Below, piece by piece: positions 1 through 10,118 of a stretch of DNA of 64,000 nucleotides; position 1 is the first letter of the stretch, and every line of letters starts with the position of its first letter. Source of the DNA: Arachis hypogaea (taxonomy: Eukaryota > Streptophyta > Magnoliopsida > Fabales > Fabaceae); NCBI RefSeq assembly GCF_003086295.3, contig NC_092048.1:88888626-88952625 (forward strand), read 5' to 3'. A program made the translations under genes and the position numbers. The notes under the pieces were generated by a model. It searched no databases and was not told where the DNA came from. It saw only the letters and a program-made list of their open reading frames with translations.

Positions 1-836
1 CACAATTGAATCAAACAAAATAGCAGTTATCAAAATAGATAACAGAAGAGTGCCAAGCAGTTCAATTAAGAAGTGGAAAAACATTGAATACCTCAACTCA
101 AAGCAGCAGAAAGCCAAGAAAAGAACAGCTGACAGAGGACGAGTAACCTGCTGCCCAAAATCCTTCTGAGGACAGTAAGAGCCCAGAGAGGAATAACTCT
201 GGCATTCAAACACCAGAAAAGGGTGAAAAACTAGCATTAAATGCCTAGTCCATGTCCAGTTCTGGCGTTCAAACGCCAGAAAGGGGGAGGGAATCTGGCG
301 TTAAACGCCCATCCAACCCCCAAGCCTGGCGTTCAAATGCCAATGAGGGATCAGACACCTGCAAGTGCTGATGGTAACGCCTCTAAGAAGGCTTCTCCAA
401 CCACCTCTGTAGGGAATAAACCTGCAGCAACTAAGGTTGAAGAATACAAAGCCAAGATGCCTTATCCTCAGAAACTCCACCAAGCGAAATAGGATAAACA
501 ATTTTCCCATTTTGCAGACTATCTCAGGACTCTTGAAATCAAGATTCCGTTTACAGAGGCACTTGAGCAAATACCCTCTTATGCTAAGTTCATGAAAGAG
601 ATCTTAAGTCATAAGAAGGATTGGAGGGAAACTGAAAAAGTCTTCCTCATTGAAGAGTGCAGTGCAGTCATTTTAAAGAGCTTACAAGAAAAGCTTAAGG
701 ATCCTGGGAGCTTTATGATACCATGCACATTAGAGGGTACTTGTACCAAGACAGCTCTATGTGATCTTGGGTCAAGTATCAACCTAATCCCGGCATCCAC
801 TATTAAAAAGCTTGGCTTGACTGAAGAGGTCAAACC
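1..836 (+). pseudogene. Element B gag C-terminus, linker and first half of protease
   Basis: The left part matches the end of gag and the gag-protease linker seen in element F. The linker at about 200-345 holds palindromic GGCGTT/AACGCC units that are translated in frame. From 241 the frame is open except for a TAG at 490-492, where the F copy suggests an ancestral CAG. The retropepsin core follows: a conserved block with DPGSF at about 700, then the catalytic CDLGSSINLIP motif at about 760-795, where the aspartate sits in DLG rather than the usual DTG, as in plant gypsy proteases. The frame runs into the element A insertion at codon 835-837 and resumes in phase at 10119. The aspartic protease would process the polyprotein. 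This copy is dead. Confidence 0.88.
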
Positions 837-3158
837 TGATGAGTATTTTGGTGGAAAAATGAATTTCTCCCAAAACACACAAATCTAACCGGCAAGTGCA
901 CCGGGTCGCATCAAGTAATAATAACTCACGGGAGTGAGGTCGATCCCACAGGGATTGATGGATCAAGCAATTTTAGTGGGTGATTAGTTTAGTCAAGCTG
1001 ACATTTAGTGAATTGTGTGAAATTGTAGCCAACAGAAAGTAAATGACAATGAATTTAAAGTTGCAGAATGTAAATTGGCAAATAACTTAAAGAGCAAGAA
1101 ATTAAACTTGCAAGAATCTTAAATGACAAGAAATATAAATTGCATTAAATGTAAAGGGAATTGGGAATTGGATTTGCAGAAATTAAACAAGGAAAAGTTA
1201 AATTGCAACAAGCAGAGAAGTAAAAGATGGATTTGATTGATTCGGAACCAAAACAGAAATGTAAATAAACATGAAAAGCAATAAACAGAGAACGTAAAAT
1301 TGGAATTAAGATCTCAGGACCCAAGAGACTAGATAACCAAGTCTAGATTTCAATGCCTTCCTAGATCCAACAAGAACAATTGCAAAGGAAATGTAAATTG
1401 CAGAGAAAGTAGATGAAGAGCAATTAACAGAAATTTCGATTCAATTAAGCAGTAAAGAAAGCAGAGAGAAATCTCAGAGGGAGAATGAAACAGAACACCT
1501 TCAATTCTCCACCCAAGACTCAAAAACAAAGAAAAGAAAATTAAAGAGAGCTCTCGAATCCTCGTGCTCCCTAATGGAGCCAGCCTCCCTACAAATATGA
1601 AACAGATGCCTATTTATAGGCATTTTTACAAAATGAAAATGAAATTCAAAACAAATTACAATTAAAATGAAATTTCTATTCTAACTATCTCTTGTACCTT
1701 TGAGTGGTGTCAATTGGGCCCTTGCTCTTGATGGAATTGGGTTGATAAAGGCCTTGGTTGATTGCTCTTGGAGTTTGAAGAGGAACCGAATTGAACCGGG
1801 TTGAGTTTGCAAAAGTTTGAGTAAAAGTTTGAGTAAAAGTTTGAGGCAAACTTTTACCCAAACTTTTCATATCAGCACCCATATCCATCTGCTACCAACG
1901 TTGGGGCAAAAGTTTGGGGTCTAACTTTTGCTCCAACGTTGGCCTCCCTTATGCACATTTATGGCGCCAACTTTGTCCTCTTGTCATGTTGCCAATTTTA
2001 TGCCCAATATAGACTATCATATATGGTTGGAAAGCTCTGAATGTCAGCTTTCTAACCCACTTGAAATCACTTCAATTGGACATCTACAACTCAAGTTATG
2101 ATCATTTGAAGAGGGCATGGTCGCTGGCTTTGGTGTGCAGCGTTTGAGGTAAAGTTTGCCTCAAACATTGGCGAAAATGCCAGTTCTGGAGGCTCAAACG
2201 TATTGTCCACCCCATACTATTATACATTGTTGGAAAGCCCTGAATGTCTACTTTCCATTGCCGTTGGAAGCGCATCAATTGGAGCTCTACAGCTCGAGTT
2301 ATACTCCGTTGAAGGTACAGAGGTCAGTTGGCCTCACTGCAGGTTGCCACCATGTTCGTTTATGCACATTGCGGGGAAGTTTTCTCCCTCAGTTTTAGTG
2401 TCCACCATGCAGTGCCATATATGCTTGGAAAGCTCTTGATTCCTACTTTCTAATGCGTCTTGAATCACCTCATTTGGAGCTCTGTAGCTCAAGTTATTCT
2501 TGTTGGAAGTATACCCCTTCAAGCTGTTGTGGTGTGTGGCGCCAACGTTAGCCCAAAAGTTAGAGGCTAACGTTGGCGCAAACTTTTTGCTCCCAGGGTG
2601 TGTTTTTCATGCGCCAACGTTAGCCAAAAAGTTAGGGGCTAACGTTGGCGCAAACTTTTGGTGCCCAGGGTGTTGATTTTCATGCCAACGTTAGCCAAAA
2701 AGTTAGGGGCTAACGTTGGCTCAAACTTTTCACCCAAAAGTTTGCCCAAAAGTTTGAGGCAAACTTTTGGTCAAACTTTTTGCTCCCTGGTTCATTTTCA
2801 ATGATTCCAAAAGTTTGAGCTAAAGTTTGAGGCAAACTTTTGCTCAAACTTTTTGTCCTCTCTTACTCCTAGCCATTCCTTCTTGCTTCAACCTTTCTCC
2901 AAGCTTTCTTCACCTATCATTAATCAACCAAACACATCAAAGCTATGCTCAAAATCATGAGATATTCATTCTTTCATAATATGCAACAAATATAGCATAA
3001 AACCTCATGAAATTGCATTAATTCATACATGGTTGATTAAATCAAAGGAAGCATGAAAATCTACCCAATTGGCTTGCTTATGGCTCAAGAAAGTGCATAA
3101 AACCTATTGAAACCAAAGGAAAAAGCATAGAAAAATATGACATGGTGACATGTCATCA
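837..3158 (-). repeat. Element A 3' LTR
   Basis: 2322 bp, TG...CA ended, direct copy of 7805-10113. On the minus strand it carries a TATAAATAGG-type box (plus-strand complement near 1610-1619), a conserved U5 block near its left end (937-950) and an array of long hairpins. The extra 12-13 bp relative to the other LTR is one more copy of a GAGTAAAAGTTT unit near 1813. Confidence 0.93.
1894..2860. repeat. Hairpin array in element A LTR
   Basis: Contains long inverted repeats. One at 1894-1942 has CCAACGTTGG-type ends. The clearest ones are at 2539-2579 and 2611-2651, each with 15-bp perfect arms (GCGCCAACGTTAGCC and its complement) around a loop of about 11 nt, and at 2684-2720 with 13-bp arms. 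Imperfect AAAGTTTG/CAAACTTT inverted units fill about 2730-2860. The same array is in the other LTR from about 9494. Transcripts of either strand would fold here. Confidence 0.85.
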
Positions 3159-3195
3159 CAACACCAAACTTAAACCTTGCTTGTCCCCAAGCAAG
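3159..3195 (-). promoter_or_regulatory. Element A 3' module: hairpin plus polypurine-tract position
   Basis: Read on the minus strand: a 20-nt hairpin CTTGCTT-GGGGAC-AAGCAAG (3195-3176), then TTTAAGTTTGGTGTTG directly abutting the 3' LTR TGATG. This is where plus-strand DNA synthesis should be primed, but the tract is interrupted by T residues and is not a classic polypurine run. The same module stands before the 3' LTRs of C, E and F. Confidence 0.75.
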
Positions 3196-4894
3196 AAAAG
3201 AATCATGCAATAAAGATTGACAATCCAAGGCAAGAAGGATAGCAACTCAATGTTCATGGTAAGCTAGTTTTCTAAGCATGCTATAATCACAAAAGAAATG
3301 TAAATGATTGATGCTTCCATCTAGCTCAATTTATGAAATCTTTCTTTTATATTTCTTCCTTGAAACAAACTTTTGATTTTCTTATTTAGCTTCTCCTTTT
3401 GGGTGCTTTGCCCCATGAGTTGATAACAAAGCTATGACTTCTAAATGCTTTGTTTTCAAGTATTACCACTTGATACATAAGCACCACAAGCATTTGATTA
3501 GAGAACTTCATTAAGCTCATTTTTCTTTTTTTTTTCTTGACTCTCTAATCATTGATGCTCAGAGCCTTGAACTTTGAGGGAGTGCTTTTGCACTTTGAGC
3601 CTAACCTTGACTTCTAAGTGTTTTGTTTTCAAGCATTTGGCTTGATACATAAACACCACAAGTACTTAGCAAATAGATTGCCATTGGTACTCAGAGCCTT
3701 CAGCTTTCTCATTTTTTCCCTTTTTCTTTTCTTGCTTTATTTTGCATTTGCTTTCAAGGTTTTCATGATTTTAAAAGATTTCACAAACGTGCTAGATGAA
3801 AACTTCAATTAAATAAAATCTAATGCAATTAAGCAACAATCAAACATACTAGCTTCCCAATACTTTTATGCACATGCTAAAATCTTCTTTAATGCCTTGT
3901 TTGTTTATGATCATGATACCTTGTTGCTTTTGAATTCACAAAACTCAAGTTGGTAATCATAATGACATAGCACCATGTTGCAATTTAGAAATCAACTATG
4001 CCTTTTCATACACACATGCATACAGAGAAGGTAAAGACAATCATGCAGTTTATAGTGCTTGAAACAAATGAGAGGAAAAAGAACTTTACAACCTTGTAGT
4101 TCATCTTCTCTATTGTTGTCATTTTCCTCCCATTTTCCTCCTTCCCATACCAAACTCAGAATGCTTGCTCATCCTCAAGCAACAATTAGAACAATGGCTA
4201 TGGGGCTAAGATGGATCATGAATGTCTTTACACAATGAAATGTTAGTAGCACATGTGTTTTAAGCAAGCAAAATTAAAGATAATAATCAAGACATAAGAG
4301 ACAGAGACATTGTGATTGCAAGCTTAAGAAGGTGAGCATAATACTTTGCATAAAGAATAAGTGGCACACCAAACTTAGTGTGACACTTTCACTTGGAATC
4401 AATGCAAGTATCCAGTAAAGATTTGAAGCAAATTGTGTTGCATAGCAACACCAAACTTAGAATGCAATCCTATGTCCATTTATTTGAATTAAAACCAAGC
4501 AAAATATGTTAAATACAATCACCAAATGATGAGTCTGTTATGAATAAGGATGTCTTGGTGATGTATTAACAAAAATAGTTAATGAAGGAAAGCATTAAAA
4601 ACAAGTAAATAAATGAAACAAAGAGAAAACAAAAATTATCCAACTAAGAAGAAAAAATAACACTGTAAAAGGCAATATGATTATGCAGACAAGTGATGTT
4701 GCTGGATTCATTGCATAGAAAATTAAGTGGCACACCAAACTTAGAATCTTAGCATGACACTTCATGTAAAATTGATGCAATCATCCAAACGGGATTGAAA
4801 ACAATTTGTTGCAAGGCAACACCAAACTTAGAATGTAACCATATGCCAGTTTATTGAATTTGAACAAAGCAAGAAGAAGAAATGTACCTACTGT
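3196..4894. other. Element A internal non-coding region
   Basis: No credible gene. On the minus strand the motif AAGTTTGGTGT recurs (for example near 4370, 4450, 4735 and 4825), as does a weak second hairpin/tract module near 4153-4182. A hairpin CAAGT-GGTAAT-ACTTG (3473-3458 on the minus strand) adjoins a TGTGGTGCTTATGTAT block also found in the 3' regions of C, E and F. Confidence 0.6.
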
Positions 4895-7607
4895 CTACCT
4901 ATTCTTTACTTTCTTCCTCTTCTTCCAATTTGTTAAGAGAAATGACTTCAAAGGAGGAGAAGTTTCAGCTACTATCCCTTGCCTTGGCTTTTCCTCAGCA
5001 AGCTTCCTTTTGCAAATGGCTTGATTGATCTTGCTTACTGGATTAGGGACAGGATTGGTGCTTTTATTAGTTGCCTTCACTTCTTTGAATCCAAGTCTTG
5101 GTTGCTGTGTGATTATTGAAGTTTTGTATTCATCCAGAGCCTTTTGTATTTGTGGTTCCATGAACTCCTCCTTTATGTACTTCTCTGCCTCACTTGAGTT
5201 TGGAATGACTTCTTCACTTTCTTGCTCCTCCACTTCCTCTTTTACACCCAACATTTGTTTTAATAGCTCTATCATGGGGGAGGTTTGTTGATCTTTGACA
5301 AACCCCAATTTGAGGGTCTATCTTGTGCTGATTTCAGGGGTTTTATCAATGATTCCACACACTTTCTATATGAAAATACAAGATTTTGCATTCCTTTCCT
5401 AGTTTTGCCTCATGAATGAAAACATGCTTATTTTGCACTAAAATAGATACATTTCTAATCTTCTCTTGATGCCGTTCGATGCCGTGACTTGTGTGTTAAG
5501 TGGTTTCAGGATATAGAGTAGGAATGGACCGAAAGAGAGAAGGAAGACGGGTACAAAGGAAGGAAGCATGAGGATTAAGCTTTGGAAATTTCCGCATGGG
5601 CGCGTGCGCGCACCTTGCGCGCCCGCGCGGATAAGGCAACGTGAAGCCAAAGCCAAGAGCCAAGCCACGAGCCGGCTTGAGAAGCGGCTAAGCCAGGATC
5701 TTCATGGGCGCGCACGCGTACATCACGCCTCCGCGCACATTACAAGACGTCTCAACGGCGCGTGCGCGCCGATTTGCGAAAATGATTTTTTAATGAAGTC
5801 ACGTGACTTAGGCGTGGAGGCAGTTAAGGATCCCACTTTTGGAGAAGCACCTTGGCGGGAAAAGCTTAAGAAGACCAAAGGAGCAAGGGTTAAGGGGATT
5901 TTTAGTTCATTTCTTCTAGAGCTAGATATTTTCCCTTTTTTTAGAGAGAGGAGAGAGTTAGTTACACTTTTTGGGGAGAAGAAGAGGGAGATTCCAAGCT
6001 TCACTAGGGTTCATCCTCATCTAATTTCTGAATTTTCAATGACTTTTTGGTGAGATCCACTACAATTCTCACTCCACTTTGTTCATGTCATAGATTTTCT
6101 TCTTCCATTTCAAGTAGTAGATACAATTGATCAATTCTCATAGATCTAGAATTCAACTTTGTAATTTTGGATTTCATCTCTATTTTGGATTTTCATTGCT
6201 ACTCTTTGAGACTTGTTGCTAGATCTTTGTGTTGCAATATTTTCAATTTGACTTTTCTTTTCATTTTACTATGACTTTCCTTCTTGCTCATTACATGTTT
6301 GATAAAATGACAACACTAGCTATGGAGTAGACACTAGCTATGGAGTAGAATTCTCACACTTGGCATGGGGTTTTGGTCTTTGGAAGAAGTTGAATAGTGT
6401 ATCAATAGTTGATTTGGAATTAGGGATTGCTAGTTGGCTTGGAGTGCACTAAAGCTAGATTCCCATAGGGTGAAGCTAGGACTTGTGACTCAAGTTGATT
6501 ACTTTCATTTGACCTTCCTCTATGCCTAGGGGATAACTAAATGGAGCAAGGCCTAATTGTTGTCAACATTGAATGGACTATAAGGATAGGATTTCAAATG
6601 CCAACCCTAAGCCAAGTCTTTTGATAATTGATTGTTTGTTTCTCATTGCTTTGCTAAAACCTTCAAAGAATTTCAACAAAGCTTACTAAATCAATAAGAT
6701 GCACACTTTGGCAATTCCAAGGGAGAACGACTCGGGAGACTAGTACTCTCGGATATAGATTGTAGATTTGTTTGATGAAGGATTTTGCGTCGGTTTAGAC
6801 TATACTACGATTGATCATTTGATAATTTCTATACCGGCAAAAATCTATTTGTCAATCTTCCCAATATTTCTTCATCTCCTCATCATACCTTTCAATCATG
6901 GATTCAAGTGTTGAGGCGTTTTGGTCCAGGGGGATTTGTGAAAGTTGTGAGTCTTCATGTTCTCTTGTCATCTCAAGTGCAGTTTTAGGTTCAACCACCT
7001 CATTCTTTATTGAAAGTTCACTTGATGCAGTGGCCTCCTTATCTTGCTTTTCCACTTCCTCACCCACAAATTTGTCTTCATCCTCACTGTTTGATGGTTT
7101 TAAGTTTTCCCTTGTTTGCTCTAAGGGCCTATTCATCCTGTTGAAGATGATTTCTTTCTCTGCTTGCTCCAATTCTTCATTCATCTTATTGTAGAGGGCT
7201 TCTGCCCTTTTCCAGGCTATTTGTGCTTCTTCCACACATTTTTCGATCTTGGACTCAAGCTCTAAAAGCCTTGAGTGGTTCATGGAAGTTTGTGTGGGTG
7301 GTGAGTTTTGAAAGGGGCTTTCGGTTGAAGTATGGTCAAGTGATGATATCTTTGGATGATTATCATATGGAGCACTAGAATTCCCTTCCCAGCCACTATT
7401 AGAATTATGACTTGCATCATTTTGTGGTGGAGGGAAATATCCCATATGATTTTCTTTCTCATCTTGTGGTTCTGAAGCAAATCTCCATGAATTGGAGTGC
7501 TCAGAATGTGTATTCTCTTGGTGATATTCCCAGCCACCATTAGAGATTGGTGATGATGGGTAATATCCCATAAAATTTGTTTGATCATAAGATGAGTTGA
7601 ACTCCAT
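4895..7607 (-). pseudogene. Element A single ORF (gag-like or unknown, coiled-coil), split by solo LTR S1
   Basis: Two halves on the minus strand, 7607-6855 and 5290-4895, are separated by S1. Counting one copy of the ATCTT target, the two halves stay in phase, giving about 382 codons. The first 120 residues are rich in N, S, H, Y and W, with repeated GGW/GYFPPP-type spacing. A lysine/glutamate-rich stretch after that (from about residue 115) looks like a coiled coil. The C-terminal part is acidic and then basic. No gag capsid signature, zinc knuckle or enzymatic motif is visible. Its position directly after the PBS suggests a gag-derived or structural protein. I do not recognise a named family. 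Without S1 it would be the only protein of the element. Confidence 0.7.
5296..6854 (+). mobile_element. Solo LTR S1 inside the element A ORF
   Basis: 1559 bp, begins TGACAAA and ends TTTGTCA (7-bp inverted ends), with perfect target duplication ATCTT at 5291-5295 and 6855-6859. No internal region and no PBS, so it is a solo LTR left by LTR-LTR recombination. The end resembles the U5 of the other elements (a GGGAGAACGACTCGGGAG block and a CCGGCAAAA stretch before the terminus), which gives the plus orientation. A GC-rich stretch at about 5590-5790 with GCGCGTGCGCGC-type units gives long fortuitous ORFs. Its family differs from A-F. Confidence 0.92.
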
Positions 7608-7780
7608 TTGAATTTTGTAAAACTCAACACCAAGGAGAATTGAAATTCATATCTCAGAGATGAATTTCTTAGTGAGGCAATAACTCAAACACCTTGGTTT
7701 CAACTTAGAGCAGAGAACAAAAACAAAGAAAATGCTTAATCTAGACTTCTCACCCACTTAATCATTGTTGATCTAATCAA

Positions 7781-7798
7781 TCCCCGGCAACGGCGCCA
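7781..7798 (-). promoter_or_regulatory. Element A primer-binding site (tRNA-Asp)
   Basis: On the minus strand TGGCGCCGTTGCCGGGGA, complementary to the 3' end of tRNA-Asp, six bases inside the 5' LTR. It sets the element's orientation. The tRNA-Asp primer is typical of Athila elements. Confidence 0.9.
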
Positions 7799-7804
7799 AA
7801 AACT

Positions 7805-10113
7805 TGATGAGTATTTTGGTGGAAAAATGAATTTCTCCCAAAACACACAAATCTAACCGGCAAGTGCACCGGGTCGCATCAAGTAATAATAACTCACGGG
7901 AGTGAGGTCGATCCCACAGGGATTGATGGATCAAGCAATTTTAGTGGGTGATTAGTTTAGTCAAGTTGACATTTAGTGAATTATGTGAAATTGTAGCCAA
8001 CAGAAAGTAAATGACAATGAATTTAAAGTTGCAGAATGTAAATTGGCAAGTAACTTAAAGAGCAAGAAATTAAAATTGCAAGAATCTTAAATGACAAGAA
8101 ATATAAATTGCATTAAATGTAAAGGGAATTGGGAATTGGATTTGCAGAAATTAAACAAGGAAAAGTTAAATTGCAACAAGCAGAGAAGTAAAAGATGGAT
8201 TTGATTGATTCGGAACCAAAACAGAAATGTAAATAAACATGAAAAGCAATAAACAGAGAATGTAAAATTGGAATTAAGATCTCAGGACCCAAGAGACTAG
8301 ATAACCAAGTCTAGATCTCAATGCCTTCCTAGATCCAACAAGAACAATTGCAAAGGAAATGTAAATTGCAGAGAAAGTAGATGAAGAGCAATTAACAGAA
8401 ATTTCGATTCAATTAAGCAGTAAAGAAAGCAGAGAGAAATCTCAGAGGGAGAATGAAACAGAACACCTTCAATTCTCCACCCAAGACTCAAAAACAAAGA
8501 AAAGAAAATTAAAGAGAGCTCTCGAATCCTCGTGCTCCCTAATGGAGCCAGCCTCCCTACAAATATGAAACAGATGCCTATTTATAGGCATTTTTACAAA
8601 ATAAAAATGAAATTCAAAACAAATTACAATTAAAATGAAATTTCTATTCTAACTATCTCTTGTGCCTTTGAGTGGTGTCAATTGGGCCCTTGCTCTTGAT
8701 GGAATTGGGTTGATAAAGGCCTTGGTTGATTGCTCTTGGAGTTTGAAGAGGAACCGAATTGAACCGGGTTGAGTTTGCAAAAGTTTGAGTAAAAGTTTGA
8801 GGCAAACTTTTACCCAAACTTTTCATATCAGCACCCATATCCATCTGCTACCAACGTTGGGGCAAAAGTTTGGGGTCTAACTTTTGCTCCAACGTTGGCC
8901 TCCCTTATGCACATTTATGGCGCCAACTTTGTCCTCTTGTCATGTTGCCAATTTTATGCCCAATATAGACTATCATATATAGTTGGAAAGCTCTGAATGT
9001 CAGCTTTCTAACCCACTTGAAATCACTTCAATTGGACATCTACAACTCAAGTTATGATCATTTGAAGAGGGCATGGTCGCTGGCTTTGGTGTGCAGCGTT
9101 TGAGGTAAAGTTTGCCTCAAACGTTGGCGAAAATGCCAGTTCTGGAGGCTCAAACGTATTGGCCACCCATACTATTATACATTGTTGGAAAGCCCTGAAT
9201 GTCTACTTTCCATTGCCGTTGGAAGCGCATCAATTGGAGCTCTACAGCTCGAGTTATACTCCGTTGAAGGTGCAGAGGTCAGTTGGCCTCACTGCAGGTT
9301 GCCACCATGTTCGTTTATGCACATTGCGGGGCAGTTTTCTCCCTCAGTTTTAGTGTCCACCATGTAGTGCCATATATGCTTGGAAAGCTCTTGATTCCTA
9401 CTTTCTAATGCTTCTTGAATCACCTCATTTGGAGCTCTGTAGCTCAAGTTATTCTTGTTGGAAGTATACCCCTTCAAGCTGTTGTGGTGTGTGGCGCCAA
9501 CGTTAGCCCAAAAGTTAGAGGCTAACGTTGGCGCAAACTTTTTGCTCCCAGGGTGTGTTTTTCATGCGCCAACGTTAGCCAAAAAGTTAGGGGCTAACGT
9601 TGGCGCAAACTTTTGGTGCCCAGGGTGTTGATTTTCATGCCAACGTTAGCCAAAAAGTTAGGGGCTAACGTTGGCTCAAACTTTTCACCCAAAAGTTTGC
9701 CCAAAAGTTTGAGGCAAACTTTTGGTCAAACTTTTTGCTCCCTGGTTCATTTTCAATGATTCCAAAAGTTTGAGCTAAAGTTTGAGGCAAACTTTTGCTC
9801 AAACTTTTTGTCCTCTCTTACTCCTAGCCATTCCTTCTTGCTTCAACCTTTCTCCAAGCTTTCTTCACCTATCATTAATCAACCAAACACATCAAAGCTA
9901 TGCTCAAAATCATGAGATATTCATTCTTTCATAATATGCAACAAATATAGCATAAAACCTCATGAAATTGCATTAATTCATACATGGTTGATTAAATCAA
10001 AGGAAGCATGAAAATCTACCCAATTGGCTTGCTTATGGCTCAAGAAAGTGCATAAAACCTATTGAAACCAAAGGAAAAAGCATAGAAAAATATGACATGG
10101 TGACATGTCATCA
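7805..10113 (-). repeat. Element A 5' LTR
   Basis: 2309 bp, direct copy of 837-3158. TATA-like box on the minus strand (complement CCTATTTATA at 8577-8586). U5 block at 7905-7918. Hairpin array from about 9494. Followed on the right by the second copy of the AAACC target. Confidence 0.93.
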
Positions 10114-10118
10114 AAACC

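Larger units (their letters stand above)
837..10113 (-). mobile_element. Element A: non-autonomous LTR retrotransposon inserted in the protease of B
   Basis: Complete element on the minus strand with LTRs at 837-3158 and 7805-10113. It is flanked by a perfect 5-bp target duplication AAACC (832-836, 10114-10118). The PBS lies beside the right LTR, so the right LTR is the 5' one. No RT, RNase H, integrase or protease is present. The only coding capacity is one ORF of about 382 codons, broken by solo LTR S1. Ends on the element strand are TGATGACA and CTCATCA. The two LTRs differ mainly by a short repeat-unit gain (2322 against 2309 bp) and scattered substitutions, so the insertion is moderately recent. 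Confidence 0.93.

Noticed and set aside
2156..2522. Short ORFs common to both element A LTRs (also 9159-9477)
   Set aside because: Within LTRs, overlapping in several frames on both strands, with no domain. Conservation is explained by LTR duplication.
5568..6053. 161-codon ORF on the plus strand
   Set aside because: Lies wholly inside solo LTR S1, arises from the GC-rich repeat, and shows no family resemblance.
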